Shown here: in pieces, positions 52,767-62,480 of the stretch
Position numbering within the stretch: position 1 is the stretch's first letter
Layout of the letters: every line of letters begins with the position of its first letter
From: JACVRW01 sp963814095
Lineage (GTDB): Bacteria > Actinomycetota > Thermoleophilia > Solirubrobacterales > Thermoleophilaceae
Direction of reading: 5' to 3'
Length of the DNA: 64,000 nucleotides
NCBI GenBank assembly: GCA_963814095.1
Contig: CAWFBT010000001.1
Location: 124,001 to 188,000, forward strand
The notes under the pieces: model-generated
What the model saw: the letters and a program-made list of their open reading frames with translations, nothing else
Told to the model about the DNA's origin: nothing
The model's database searches: none
Translations under genes and position numbers: made by a program

Positions 52767-53762
52767 GTGAACCGCGCCGCCGAGGTGTCGAACGCGCGCC
52801 GGGTGCTCGTCCTGGCCGCGGGCGGGACCATCTCGATGACGGGCGAGGCCGGCGCCGTCCCCGAGCTCGACGGCGACAGCCTGATCGCCGGCGTCCCTGG
52901 CCTCGCCGCCTTCGCCGGGCTCCGGAGCAAGACCGTCTTCAACAAGCCGAGCGCCCACCTCAGCTTGGATGACCAGCTCGAGGTGTGCCGCCAGGCACGC
53001 GACGTTGCACGCAAGGGCACCGGGGTCGTGGTGACCCACGGCACGGACTCACTCGAGGAGACCTCGATGCTGTGCGACATCCTCCACGACGCCGACGCGC
53101 CGATCGTGTTCACCGGGGCGATCCGGCCCGCCTCGGCGCCGGGGGCGGACGGCCCGGCGAACCTCGTCGACGCGGTGAGCGTCGCCGCGAGCGCCGAGGC
53201 TGCCGGGATGGGTGTGCTCGTCTGCTTCGGCGGCGAGATCCATCACGCGCGCGGGGTGCGAAAGACGGACACGGTCTCGCTCGTCGCCTTTTCATCGCCC
53301 CAGACCGGACCGCTCGGCCGCGTGACCGAGGGGCATCCGATCATCTGGTCGCGCATCCCCCGCAACCCGCCGCTCGATCCGCCGAGCCTGGACCGGTCGG
53401 TGCTCGTGGTGCCGACGGCCGCGGGCGACGACGGCACGCTCGCCCGCGCGGCGCTCGGCACCGAGCCGGACGGCGTGGTCATCGGCACGCTCGGCGCGGG
53501 GCACCTGGCGCCACCCGTGCTCGAGCTATGGGCGGAGGCGGCGGCACGCATCCCGATCGTCGCCTACTGCCGTCCCGAGCGGGGAGTGATCCTGTCCTCG
53601 ACCTATGGCTACAAGGGCTCCGAGCAGGACCTGCGCGACACGGCGATCATCCCGGCCGGCTTTCTCTCGCCCCAGGCCGCGCGCATGAAGCTGCTGGCCT
53701 GCCTGGCGGCGGACATGGCGATCGAAGAGGTGCGCTGGGCGTTCAGCCAGGACGACGGCTAG
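52767..53762 (+). CDS. L-asparaginase family protein
   Basis: 331 residues from GTG 52767. First catalytic motif VLVLAAGGTISMTG (Thr21), second VVVTHGTDSLEETSMLCDIL (Thr-Asp-Ser), TGAIRPASAPGADGPANL, and SSTYGYKGSEQDL near the end. Type I/II asparaginase fold; no signal peptide, so cytoplasmic. Hydrolyses L-asparagine to aspartate and ammonia. Starts 4 nt after the upstream gene's stop and overlaps the convergent GFA gene at the stop. Confidence 0.93.
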   Translation: MNRAAEVSNARRVLVLAAGGTISMTGEAGAVPELDGDSLIAGVPGLAAFAGLRSKTVFNKPSAHLSLDDQLEVCRQARDVARKGTGVVVTHGTDSLEETSMLCDILHDADAPIVFTGAIRPASAPGADGPANLVDAVSVAASAEAAGMGVLVCFGGEIHHARGVRKTDTVSLVAFSSPQTGPLGRVTEGHPIIWSRIPRNPPLDPPSLDRSVLVVPTAAGDDGTLARAALGTEPDGVVIGTLGAGHLAPPVLELWAEAAARIPIVAYCRPERGVILSSTYGYKGSEQDLRDTAIIPAGFLSPQAARMKLLACLAADMAIEEVRWAFSQDDG

Positions 53763-54148
53763 GTCGACGGAAGCGACGAATCGAGCTCGTAGTAGTCGCT
53801 CGCCTGGTGCGTGTAGATCTGCACGGTCGTGCGCAGGCCGGTCGGCGGGTCGAGCGCCCCGGCGGCGATGCTGATCGTGTCCCGGTCGGGTGCGTCCCAG
53901 AAGAGGCTCGACCCGCAGTCTCCGCAGAAGCCGCGGCGCGCATGGGCGTCGCTGTCGGGGCTGTCGGTCCAGCGCAGGCCGGTGTCGCTGACGAAGCGCA
54001 GCTGCTCGCGCGCGACCGAGGTCATCGCGCAGACGTGCCCGTGCCAGCGCCGGCATTCGACGCAGTGGCAGAGCGACACGTCGCGCAGCGGCGGCTCGAG
54101 CTCGAAGCGCACGGCTCCACAGAGGCAGCGGGCGGTCACGGGTTCCAT
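53759..54148 (-). CDS. GFA (CENP-V/glutathione-dependent formaldehyde-activating) family protein
   Basis: 129 residues from ATG 54148. Zinc ligands in order: RCLCGAVRFEL (CxC), LCHCVECRRWHG (CHCxxC) and GFCGDCGSSLFW (CxxC), then DRDTISIAAGALDPPTGL; a complete GFA fold. Most members have unknown substrates; true S-hydroxymethylglutathione activity is unlikely since actinobacteria use mycothiol. Convergent overlap with the asparaginase gene. Confidence 0.93.
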   Translation of the reverse strand: MEPVTARCLCGAVRFELEPPLRDVSLCHCVECRRWHGHVCAMTSVAREQLRFVSDTGLRWTDSPDSDAHARRGFCGDCGSSLFWDAPDRDTISIAAGALDPPTGLRTTVQIYTHQASDYYELDSSLPST

Positions 54149-54179
54149 GCCCGACGAGCCTAGTAGCGTGCCGGGCGCG

Positions 54180-54740
54180 ATGGAAACCGTCTCCTTCCGG
54201 CGCATGGACGAGGCCACGGCCGAGGACTACGAGCTGCTCGACCGCTACGAGGAGGAGTTGCTTCAGAAGCTGCCCGACCGCATGCTCGAGGCGGTCGACG
54301 CGCTCGGCGACTCGTACGGCGGCTACAAGGTCACCCGCAAGGAGCACTCGCTGCAGTCCGCCACCCGCGCGTTCCGCGACGCGCGCAGCGAGGAGTACGT
54401 CGTGGCCGCGCTGCTGCACGACGTCGGCGACATCCTCGCTCCGCACACGCACGGCGAGATGATGAACGCGGTCCTGAAGCCGTTCGTGCCGGAGGAGATC
54501 TGCTGGGTCGTGTCACACCACGGCGTCTTCCAGGAGTACTACTACGGGCACCTCACCGGCGGCGACCGCAACGCCCGCGAGCGCTACCGCGGCCACCGCT
54601 GGTTCGACGCCTGCGCCGAGTTCTGCGAGCGCTACGACCAAAACTGCTTCGACCCGGGCTACGAGTCGCTGCCGCTCGACTTCTTCGAGCCGATGGTCCG
54701 CCGGGTGTTCGCCGAACCGCGCTACCTCGAGCGCGATTGA
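54180..54740 (+). CDS. HD-domain phosphohydrolase-like protein
   Basis: 186 residues. HD metal-site motifs: KEHSLQSATRAFRD, AALLHDVGDILAPHTHGEMM (HD pair), CWVVSHHGVFQEYYYG and ACAEFCERYDQNCFDP. The YxxG...HxxxE... layout resembles PhnZ/MIOX-like HD oxygenases, a group that includes myo-inositol oxygenase, but the key residues cannot be assigned with certainty. Divergent from the GFA gene. Confidence 0.82.
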   Translation: METVSFRRMDEATAEDYELLDRYEEELLQKLPDRMLEAVDALGDSYGGYKVTRKEHSLQSATRAFRDARSEEYVVAALLHDVGDILAPHTHGEMMNAVLKPFVPEEICWVVSHHGVFQEYYYGHLTGGDRNARERYRGHRWFDACAEFCERYDQNCFDPGYESLPLDFFEPMVRRVFAEPRYLERD

Positions 54741-54814
54741 CCGGGGGCTAACCGAACCCCCAAACGCCTGGCCCCCGTACAGGCAGGAGCGCATCGCGAT
54801 GGAAATCTCCAGGC

Positions 54815-55018
54815 ATGACCGCCGCCGACGCCCGCAGCCACCTGGTACAGCTGGAGGACAAGCGCGCCCTCGCTCACGTGGAGGGCCTCGGCGAGGTGCA
54901 GGCCTTCAGGGCCGACCTCGAGGACGAGATCTATGAGTGGCGCCGCCGCTACATCGCGGCCGCGCTAACCGAGTTCGCGAGCTTGCGCGCGGAGCTGTCG
55001 CCCCCGCTTCTGCACTGA
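54815..55018 (+). CDS. small hypothetical protein
   Basis: 67 residues, almost all helical and charged (ARSHLVQLEDKRALAHVEGLGEVQAFRADLEDEIYEWRRRYIAAALTEFASLRAEL). No family recognised; composition is consistent with a real small protein. It ends at a strong hairpin. Confidence 0.55.
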   Translation: MTAADARSHLVQLEDKRALAHVEGLGEVQAFRADLEDEIYEWRRRYIAAALTEFASLRAELSPPLLH

Positions 55019-55020
55019 GG

Positions 55021-55054
55021 CACGGAGGGCCCCGCTGATGCGAGGCCCTCCGTG
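55021..55054. terminator. bidirectional hairpin terminator
   Basis: CACGGAGGGCC (55021-55031) and GGCCCTCCGTG (55044-55054) pair perfectly around a 12-nt loop, between the convergent ends 55018 and 55080. Confidence 0.75.
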
Positions 55055-55079
55055 TATCCAGGCGTCCTGGTCGTGCTCT

Positions 55080-56099
55080 CTAGCTCTGGCCGAGCCAGGC
55101 GTCGACCTTGTCGCGGTTCTCCGCGACCCAGTCCTGACCCGCCTTCTCCGGATCCTCCTTGTCGCCCGCGATCGCCTTGGCGACGGCCTCCTGATCCTCG
55201 TTCGTGAGCTTCATCTTCTTCAGCACGTCGTAGGCCGGTGAGCCGCTGTCAGCGAACTTCTTGCTGAACAGCTTGTTGATCACCGTGATGTCGTACTCGC
55301 ACTTGTACTGCTCGGGATCGCCGCCCGCCTTGGCGTCGTCCTGGCAGTCGGTGCCCGGCTTGCGCGGCGGCAGCTTGACCTCGGCGAGGTCGTACTCCTG
55401 GTTGTAGAACTGCGGCGTGTACCAGTAGAACAGCACCGGCTTCTGCTGCTTGTAGAGCTGGCTCCAGCGCGCGACCTGGGCCGGCTCGGCGCCGGCCGTC
55501 ACGTGCTTGAGGTTGAGCCCGAGCGCCTCGATCAGCTCCTTGTCCTTCTGGACGTAGGAGGGATCGCCGCCGAGGAACATCCCCTGGTCTCCCGACTCCG
55601 GCGTCTTGAACAGCTCCTCGTTGCCCTTGAGGCCCTCCCAGGTCTTGAACTCCGGGTTCTCGTCCATCAGGTACTTCGGGATGAACCAGCCGATGTGGCC
55701 CTCGACGCCGAGCGGCCCGCCCATCACGACGGTGCCGCCCTGGTCGATGTACTGCTTGTACTCGTCGACGTGCTGCCAGTCTTCGAGCACGGCGTCGACC
55801 TTGCCGTCGGCCATCGCCTGGAACACGGGGATCTCGGCGATCTTGGTGACCTCGACGTCGCAGCCGAGGTCGTCCTCGAGCACCGCCTTGGCGATATAGG
55901 TGTTGGCCGTCGAGCCGGCCCAGGCCTGCTCGTTGAGCACCACCTTGCCGCAGTCGGCCTGGGCGGTCTCTCCGCCGCCGCCACCTCCGCCGCCGCCCGA
56001 CGGCTCTTCATCCTTGTCCTCGCCGCACGCCGCAACCAGCAGCACGAGCGCGAGCGCCATCGCAAGCAGCAGCGAGAGACGAGTCCTCTTCCTCTCCAT
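55080..56099 (-). CDS. glycine betaine/proline ABC transporter substrate-binding lipoprotein
   Basis: 339 residues from ATG 56099. Lipoprotein signal LLLAMALALVLLVAACGEDKDEE, then a Gly-rich linker. OpuAC fold: KVVLNEQAWAGSTANTYIAKAVLEDDLGCDVEVTKIAEIPVFQAMADGKVDAVLEDWQH, GHIGWFIPKYL, and KPVLFYWYTPQFYNQEYDL, with aromatic residues that form the quaternary-amine box. TGATG overlap with the permease gene. Last gene of the transport operon. Confidence 0.92.
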   Translation of the reverse strand: MERKRTRLSLLLAMALALVLLVAACGEDKDEEPSGGGGGGGGGETAQADCGKVVLNEQAWAGSTANTYIAKAVLEDDLGCDVEVTKIAEIPVFQAMADGKVDAVLEDWQHVDEYKQYIDQGGTVVMGGPLGVEGHIGWFIPKYLMDENPEFKTWEGLKGNEELFKTPESGDQGMFLGGDPSYVQKDKELIEALGLNLKHVTAGAEPAQVARWSQLYKQQKPVLFYWYTPQFYNQEYDLAEVKLPPRKPGTDCQDDAKAGGDPEQYKCEYDITVINKLFSKKFADSGSPAYDVLKKMKLTNEDQEAVAKAIAGDKEDPEKAGQDWVAENRDKVDAWLGQS

Positions 56100-58168
56100 C
56101 ACGCATTCCCTCCTCGGGGTTGTCCTTGTCGTCTCAGAAGCGTCCAGCCGCCTCCGGGGCCGCGGCCCGAGCTGCGCCGGGCGGCGGCCCGCTGTCCCTG
56201 TGTCACACGGTCGAGTGCGATCCCGAGCGCCAGGATCGCGAGCGATGCGACCACTCCCTCGCCGAACTCGTTGCGCTGCAGGCCGCGGGCGATCATGTCG
56301 CCAAGTGCGCCCGAGCCGACGAGCCCGCCGATCACGACGACGGCGAGTACCAGGATGATCGCCTGGTTCACGCCGAGCATGATCGATTCGCGGGCGAGCG
56401 GCAGCTTGACCTTGGCCAGCACCTGCGCACGCGAGGCCCCGAACGACGAGGCCGCCTCGACGGCCGCGGGTGGGACGCCCCGCAGGCCGGCCGTGACGAG
56501 CCGGATCACGACCGGCACCGCGTACAGCACAGACGCCACGATGCCGGGGATCCGCGACACCGGCATCAGGTAGATGAACGGAATGATGTAGACGAGCTGC
56601 GGCAGCGTCTGCAGCGTGTCGAGCAGCGGCCGCAACAGGCGCTCGACGCGCGGGCTCTCCGCCGCCCAGATCCCGATCGCGATTCCGAACAGGACGGCGA
56701 GCGCGGTCGCCACGAGCACCTGCGAGGCGGTGTCCATGGCCGGGTCCCAGACACCCGATGACGCCGATCACGAGCAGCATCAGGAACGCCGTGATCGCCG
56801 GGCGCAGGCCGCTGATCACGAAGGCGATCGCGTCGAGGCCGGCGAGCACGATGAACCACGGCGTCTCGACGAGCACCTTGCGCAGCGGCTCGAGCATGTA
56901 CTCGAGCAGGAAGTTCCCGATCGGCTCGGTGATGCCGAAGACGAACGAGGCCGGGTCCTGCACGTAGTCGAGCACGTCCTGGATCCAGCCGAGCAGCGTG
57001 TCCTCGATCGTGGCGGTGTAGACCGTGGACGCCGTCTCGAACTCGTCCGGGTAGATGCTGTCGGCGCCGAGTGCCCGAGCGACGCAGGACGATCACCGCG
57101 ATCGCAGCGAAGGTGGCGAACGTGAACAGGCGCGCGCGGCGCCGACCGTCGTCGGTGAGATGCCTGCGGGTCGGATCAGTGCGGTCCGCGATCGCGGAGG
57201 TGGCGCGATCGAGCGCGATCGCCATGATCACGATCGCTATGCCGGCGAGGATCGCGAGCGCGGCGTTCGAGTAGAGGCCGTTGGTCACGACGTCGCCGAG
57301 GCCGCGGCCGCCGATCAGGCCGGCGATCACGACCAGCGAGAGCGCGAACATGATCGTCTGGTTGAGCGCCAGCAGGATCTGGCGGCGAGCCAGCGGCAGC
57401 TGGACCTTGAAGAGGGTCTGCGCGCGGGTCGAGCCGAACGCGCTCGCCGCCTCGACCGCGTCCGAGGTGACCCCGCGGATGCCGAGCGCCGTGATGCGCA
57501 CGGCGGGCGGGATCGCGTAGATCATCGTGCAGATCACGGCCGCCGCCGGGCCCGACCGAGAACAGGATCACGATCGGCATCAGGTACGCGAACGCCGGCA
57601 CGATCTGCATGGCGTCGAGCGCCGGCGTGATGGCGCGGTAGAAGCCGTCGGAGCGCCCGGCGACGATGCCGATCGGCACGCCGACGAACAGCGACAGCAG
57701 CACGGCCGCCGACATCAGGGCGAGCGTCTGAAGGCTCTCCTCCCACAGCCCCATCAGGGCGAACGACACGAACGCGAAGAGGACGATCAGCGCCGCCCGC
57801 CAGCCGCCGAAGCGCAGCACGATCAGCACCGACGCCGCGATCGTGCCGACCCACGTGAGCCACAGCAGCATGTTGTCGATCGCGGTGACGAGCCACTCGG
57901 CGAGTGCCCGGAAGCCGTCGAGGATCGCGAAGATGACGTTCGGGTTCTCGGCCGTGCGCTGCTCGAGCAGCCAGGTCTGCGCGTCGTCGAGCCGCTCCGG
58001 CAGCTCCTGCCAGGTGAGCGACGCCGGCCAGCTGAACTCGCCGCGGAAGAGGGCATAGCCGAGCAGGATCAGCACGACGATCCCCGCCACCTGCATGGGC
58101 CGGCTGCGCCAGCGCGGCGCGGGCACGTAGGCCGCGGGCGCGGCGAGCCTGCCGCTAGCTACTGCCAC
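56099..58168 (-). CDS. betaine-type ABC transporter permease, two fused domains, three +1 frameshifts
   Basis: Rebuilt length 688 residues from GTG 58168. Two BPD_transp_1 domains in one chain: the first has LLSLFVGVPIGIVAGRSDGFYRAITPALDAMQIVPAFAYLMPIVILFSVG and VEAASAFGSTRAQTLFKVQLPLARRQILLALNQTI; the second repeats it (LQTLPQLVYIIPFIYLMPVSRIPG and VEAASSFGASRAQVLAKVKLPLARESIMLGVNQAI). Each domain ends with the EAA-type loop. The reading frame breaks near 57551, 57072 and 56752; removing one base at each site gives one continuous frame whose length is an exact multiple of three. Confidence 0.85.
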
Positions 58169-59274
58169 TCGACTGCCTCGGGCCCACCCGCCATCGCGCC
58201 GAGCACCGCCTCGCGGTCCACGACTCCGACGACGCGCCCGCCCTCGATCGCGCGCACGGGCCGGTCCGTGGCAGCCACCACGGGGACGGCGTCCCGCACG
58301 GTGGTGTGGACGTCGAGCTCCGGCCCCTCCGTGTCCTCGCCGGGGCGTGGCTCGCGCATGATCCAGCGCAGCGTGAGCACGTGCGTCCGCGGGATGTCGC
58401 GCGTGAAGTTCTCGACGTACTCGTCGGCGGGCGAGCCGACGAGCTCCTCAGGCGTGCCGAGCTGCACGATGCCGCCGTCGCGCATGATCGCGATGCGGTC
58501 GCCGAGCCGCAGCGCCTCCGGCAGGTCGTGGGTGATGAACAGCATCGTCTTGCCCGTCTCCTCCTGGAGGCGGATCACCTCGTCCTGCATGTCGCGCCGG
58601 ATCAGCGGGTCGAGCGCGCTGAAGGGCTCGTCGTAGAGCATCAGCGTGGGGTCGACGGCGAAGGCGCGGCCGAGGCCCACGCGCTGCTGCATGCCGCCCG
58701 AGAGCTGATCGGGGAACTGGTTCGCCACATCCTCGAGGCCGACGAGCTCCAGCACCTCCTGAGCTCGGGACAGCCGCTCGGCCTTCGGCACGCCCTGGAT
58801 CTCGAGCCCGAAGGCGACGTTGTCGATCACGCGGCGGTGGGCGAGCAGTCCGAAGTGCTGGAAGACCATCGCGACGGTGTGGCGGCGCAGCTCGCGCAGC
58901 TCGGCGCCGTCGGCCGCCATGACGTCGCGGCCGGTGATCGTGATCTTGCCCGCGCTCGGTTCGATCAGCCGGATCAGCGTGCGGACCAGCGTCGACTTGC
59001 CCGAGCCGGAGAGGCCCATGACCACGAAGACCTCGCCGGGCTGGATCTCGATCGACACGTCGCGCACGGCGACCACGCAGCCGGTCTTCTGGCGTAGCTC
59101 CCGCGGAGGCAGGTCGCAGTCGGGCGTGCCGATGAGCTTGTCGGCATGGGGGCCGAACACCTTCCACACGCCTTCGGCGCGGACGACCGGCTCGCCGTTG
59201 TCGCTGCCGGTCGGGGGCCCCTCCACGGTGGGAGCGACGCTGCCGCTGCCCGTCTCCTCCATCTGCGCGGCCAT
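58159..59274 (-). CDS. glycine betaine/proline ABC transporter ATP-binding protein (ProV/OpuAA type)
   Basis: 371 residues. Walker A GLSGSGKSTLVRTLIRLIEPSAG, Q-loop VFQHFGLLAHRRVIDNVAFGLEIQGVPK, signature LSGGMQQRVGLGRAFA, Walker B LMLYDEPFSALDPLIRRDMQ, H-loop FITHDLPEAL. The C-terminal 100 residues form a CBS-like module (DVHTTVRDAVPVVAATDRPVRAIEGGRVVGVVDREAVLGAM), as in ionic-strength-sensing OpuA ATPases. Its ATG overlaps the palindrome TGATATATCA. Overlaps the permease gene by 10 nt. Confidence 0.94.
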   Translation of the reverse strand: MAAQMEETGSGSVAPTVEGPPTGSDNGEPVVRAEGVWKVFGPHADKLIGTPDCDLPPRELRQKTGCVVAVRDVSIEIQPGEVFVVMGLSGSGKSTLVRTLIRLIEPSAGKITITGRDVMAADGAELRELRRHTVAMVFQHFGLLAHRRVIDNVAFGLEIQGVPKAERLSRAQEVLELVGLEDVANQFPDQLSGGMQQRVGLGRAFAVDPTLMLYDEPFSALDPLIRRDMQDEVIRLQEETGKTMLFITHDLPEALRLGDRIAIMRDGGIVQLGTPEELVGSPADEYVENFTRDIPRTHVLTLRWIMREPRPGEDTEGPELDVHTTVRDAVPVVAATDRPVRAIEGGRVVGVVDREAVLGAMAGGPEAVEWQ

Positions 59275-59283
59275 GATATATCA
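59274..59283. promoter_or_regulatory. palindrome TGATATATCA at the proV-type start
   Basis: A perfect 10-bp AT-rich palindrome overlapping the ATG of the ATPase gene. The same sequence occurs at 62458-62467. In such GC-rich DNA two copies flanking one operon suggest an operator; the form resembles GntR-type sites. Confidence 0.5.
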
Positions 59284-59343
59284 GCCTTCCGGACGCCCGC
59301 CAGCGCTTCGCGGTCGCCTAACACAGGCGCCCCGCCGCCGTGC

Positions 59344-60772
59344 TCAGCTGCGGATCAGGACCGTCTGCAGCTCGGTCAGCGTGTCCATCGGATAGGGCCC
59401 GCCGACCCGGCCGATGCCGCTCTCCGACCGCGCCCGGCCGCCCCAGGGCAGGTGCGGCTCCCAGTAGTTGGTCGTCTCGTTGATGTTCACGAGACCCATG
59501 TGCACCGAGTCCGCGAAGCGCATGCCGGCGCCCAGATCGGCGGTGAAGATGGCCGCCATCAGCCCGAAGTTCTGCACGTTCGTCTGCTCGATCGCATCCT
59601 CGAGCGAGCTGATCGCCATGATCGGGGCGATCGGGCCGAACGTCTCCTGCGTGGCGGCGATCGAATCGGCCGGCACCTCGTCGAGCACGGTTGGCTCCCA
59701 GTAGAGCGTCGTGGGGAAGCCGGAGGCGCGGCTGCCTCCGGTCACGACGCGCGCGCCGCGCTCGACGGCGTCGCCCACGTGCTCGTCCATCTTGGCCGCG
59801 CCGGCCTCGTTGTTCACCGGGCCCATGGTGGTGGCATCGTCGAACGGGTCGCCGAGCCGGACCTCGCGCCTCACCTCGCCGGCCAGCAGCTCGACGAACT
59901 CCTCGCGCACCGCCTCGTGCACGAGCAGCCGCTCGGCGGCGGAGCAGCTCTGACCCGCGCCGAGGAAGCAGCCGACGCGCGCGGCGTCCGCCGCCGCGAC
60001 CAGGTCGGCGTCGTCCATCACGACGAGTGGGCCGTTGCCGCCCATCTCGAGCAGCTGCGCCTTGCCGGCGGCCTGGCGCGACACGATCAGGCCTGTCTGC
60101 GTCGAGCCGGTGAACGCGACCGCGCGCGTGCCGGGATTGACCGCCAGCTCGTCGCCCACCTCGGGGCCCGGGCCGAGCACGAAGTTGAAGACACCGGGCG
60201 GCAGGTCGGCCTCGGCCACGCACTCGGCGAGCAGCGCCGAGCAGACTGCCGTCGAGGGGGCGGGCGTCCAGACCACGGTGTTGCCGCACGCGAGCGCCGG
60301 CGCGAGCACCTCGGCCGGCATCGTGTACGGCCAGTTCCAGGGAGTGATCAGCCCGAGCACGCCGAGCGGCCGCCGCAGCAGCAGCACGCGCCGGCCCGGC
60401 GCTGCGCTCTCGGGGATCGTGCCCTGAACGCGCTTGCCGTCCTCGGCGGCCATGTGGAAGAACTCGATCAGCTCGCCGACCTCGCCCGCGGCCTCCGCCT
60501 TCAGCGGCTTGCCCTGGTCGAGGGTGAGCACGCGCGCGAGCTCGTCCGCGCGCCGCTCGCAGGCGTCGGCCACGCGATGCAGCAATGCCGCGCGCTCGAA
60601 GCCGGTGCGCGCCGCCCAGGACGGGAAGGCGGCGTTCGCCGCCGCGATCGCGCGGCGCGCGTCCTCGCGATCGCCCTCCGCCACGGGGCCCAGCGACTCG
60701 CCCGTGGCCGGGCTCGTCGCTTCGACGGTGGCGCCGCTCTGCGGCGTCGCACCACTCGCCGTCTATGTACAT
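59344..60772 (-). CDS. aldehyde dehydrogenase, +1 frameshift near 60736
   Basis: Rebuilt length 475 residues from ATG 60772 (MYIDGEWCDAAEG). The break is 13 codons in; dropping one base near 60736 yields GATVEATSPATGESLGPVAEGDREDARRAIAAANAAF and joins the intact remainder. ALDH motifs: ITPWNWPYTMPAEVLAPALACGNTVVWTPAPST, VAFTGSTQTG, LEMGGNGPLVVMDDADL, catalytic Cys in FLGAGQSCSAAERLLVHEAV, and QETFGPIAPIM. Candidate substrates are betaine aldehyde or an aminoaldehyde/semialdehyde. It starts 8 nt after the APC permease stop. Confidence 0.88.
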
Positions 60773-60780
60773 GCGGGTGC

Positions 60781-62356
60781 TCAAGGGGCGGATTCGGGCA
60801 TCGCACCGGTCTCCACCGCCGGCGACGCCGACTCGAACCGATGCGAGTCGAGCACGCCGGTCTTGTGGCGCTGCACGAACCAGAACCAGGCGAGCCCGCC
60901 GAAGAAGACGATGCCGATGAAGAGGATCGCGCCGTACTGGAGGTACCAGTGGAACGGCGCGGACGCGTTGTAGACGTCCTTGCGCGGCCAGGCCAGGTTG
61001 ATCGCCATGAAGGTGCCCCAGCCGACGGCGAGCAGGTTGATCGGCAGGCCCCAGTTTGCCGAGCGTGAAGTACTTCTGGCCCTCGCGGGCCTTCGGCGGC
61101 CATTCGCCCTTGAACCGCTTGCCCAGCATCGGCACCGTCACGAGCAGGTAGGCGATGTAGATCATGATGATCCCGATGCTCGTGATCACCGTGAAGATCT
61201 GATCGTTGCCGATGTTCACGACGAGGATGAGGATCGCGAGCACACCGCTGATCACCGCCGGGACGATCGGCGTCTTCGTCTTCGGATGAACCGTCGCGAT
61301 CCGCTCGCCGGCCGGCAGGTTGTTGTCGCGCGCCATCGCGAACGCCATGCGGATCGTCGCGGTGTGGACGGCGAGGCAGCACACCGTCACGGCGATCACC
61401 ACGCAGATCAGGAAGATCTTCCCGACGGTGTCGCCGAAGACGTCGAGGATGATGTACTGGAGCCCGCCGAACTCACCGATCTGCGGCGCGTTGATGTTGC
61501 CCACGGCCATCATCGCGAACAGGATGATCAGCCCGCCGAGGATGAACGAGGCGATCACGGCCCGGAGAATCGAGACCGGCGCCGTCTTGCGCGGCTCGTG
61601 CGTCTCCTCGCCAAGCGAGCTCGCGGTGTCGAAGCCGTACATCACGTAGGCAGAGGCGAGCGAGGCGGCGAGGAAGGCGCCGAAGTAGCCCCAATCGTGG
61701 CCTGCGCCGGTGCCGTGGGTCTCGAACACCACGTCCGGACCGCGCGTGGCGCTCGCGAGCAGCGCGACGATCAGTACCACCGCCGCGATCAGCTCGATGA
61801 AGACGCCGCTGCTGTTGATGCGGGACATCAGCTTCACGCCGAGTGCGTTGATAAGCGTCGTGAAGGCGATCAGGACGGTGCCGAGGATCACCGCGTTGAT
61901 CGCGAAGTCGTTGTCCCCCGTGCCGTCGCCGTAGAACTGGAAGAAGTCCGAGATCTCCGGGAGGGTGATCTGGTAGGCGAGCGCGACCGCGGCGATCGTG
62001 ACGATCGATGCCGTGAGCATCATCCAGCCGCCGAGCCAGGCGATGGTGGCGCTCGACATCATCTTGCCCCAGTTGTAGATCGACCCCGCCACCGGGAAGT
62101 TCGCCGCCAGCTCGGCGAAGCAGAGTGCGACCATCAGCTGGCCGACGAAGACCATCGGCCAGGTCCACCAGTAGGCCGGGCCGCCGAACGCGAAGCCGAA
62201 GTAGAAGAGCTGGAAGACGCCCGTGAGGATCGAGATGTAGCTGACCCCGGCCGCGAAGCTCGCGAACCGTCCGATGCTCCTGTCGAGCTCCTGTTTGTAG
62301 CCGAAGTCGGCAAGCTCGTCGGAGTGATCGCCGGCAGACGTGGTCGCCACGTGCAC
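60781..62356 (-). CDS. APC-superfamily amino acid/amine permease, +1 frameshift near 61050
   Basis: Rebuilt length 524 residues from GTG 62356; GTG 62350 has better SD spacing. About twelve membrane segments: FASFAAGVSYISILTGVFQLFYFGF, PVAGSIYNWGKMMSSATIAWLGGWMML, ASAYVMYGFDTASSLGEETHEPRKTAPVSILRAVIASFILGG (the E-E-T-H-x-P motif of the group), MARDNNLPAGERIATVHPKTKTPIVPAV. The frame breaks after GQKYFTLGKLG; dropping one base near 61050 restores LPINLLAVGWGTFMAINLAWPRKDVYNA...FIGIVFFGGLAWFWFVQRHKTG and the normal stop. Likely amine or GABA-type uptake; first gene of the operon. Confidence 0.88.
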
Positions 62357-62425
62357 CCTCCCTGATCGTGGATCGCGGCGGCGCCTGCACGGCGCCGGTG
62401 CCGCTGTTGGGCTCTCCCCGGTGCG

Positions 62426-62454
62426 AATATCACAGCGCCCGTGGCCGCTGTCAA
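62426..62454 (-). promoter_or_regulatory. sigma70-type promoter of the APC-ALDH-ABC operon
   Basis: Read on the minus strand: TTGACA (62454-62449), 17-nt spacer, GATATT (62431-62426). Start would be near 62419, about 63 nt before the permease start codon. The palindrome TGATATATCA lies just upstream of the -35. Confidence 0.65.
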
Positions 62455-62457
62455 GGG

Positions 62458-62467
62458 TGATATATCA
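62458..62467. promoter_or_regulatory. palindrome TGATATATCA, second copy
   Basis: Identical to 59274-59283. It sits between the divergent APC permease and cNMP/CBS genes, 14 nt before the ATG of the latter and 4 nt beyond the -35 of the former, so one protein could control both. Confidence 0.5.
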
Positions 62468-62480
62468 GTTCGGCTGCATC

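Noticed and set aside
49709..53113. 1134-residue minus-strand frame
   Set aside because: Only the part from 51217 down is sulfatase; the N-terminal 630 residues are antisense to the Tat-exported homologue.
54743..54761. GGGGG...CCCCC pairing after the HD gene as a terminator
   Set aside because: Only five G-C pairs with an unstructured loop; too weak to call.
59318..62356. One long open frame suggesting a permease-aldehyde dehydrogenase fusion of about 1000 residues
   Set aside because: Both halves leave their true frames at 61050 and 60736; the real permease stop (60781) and dehydrogenase start (60772) are separate.
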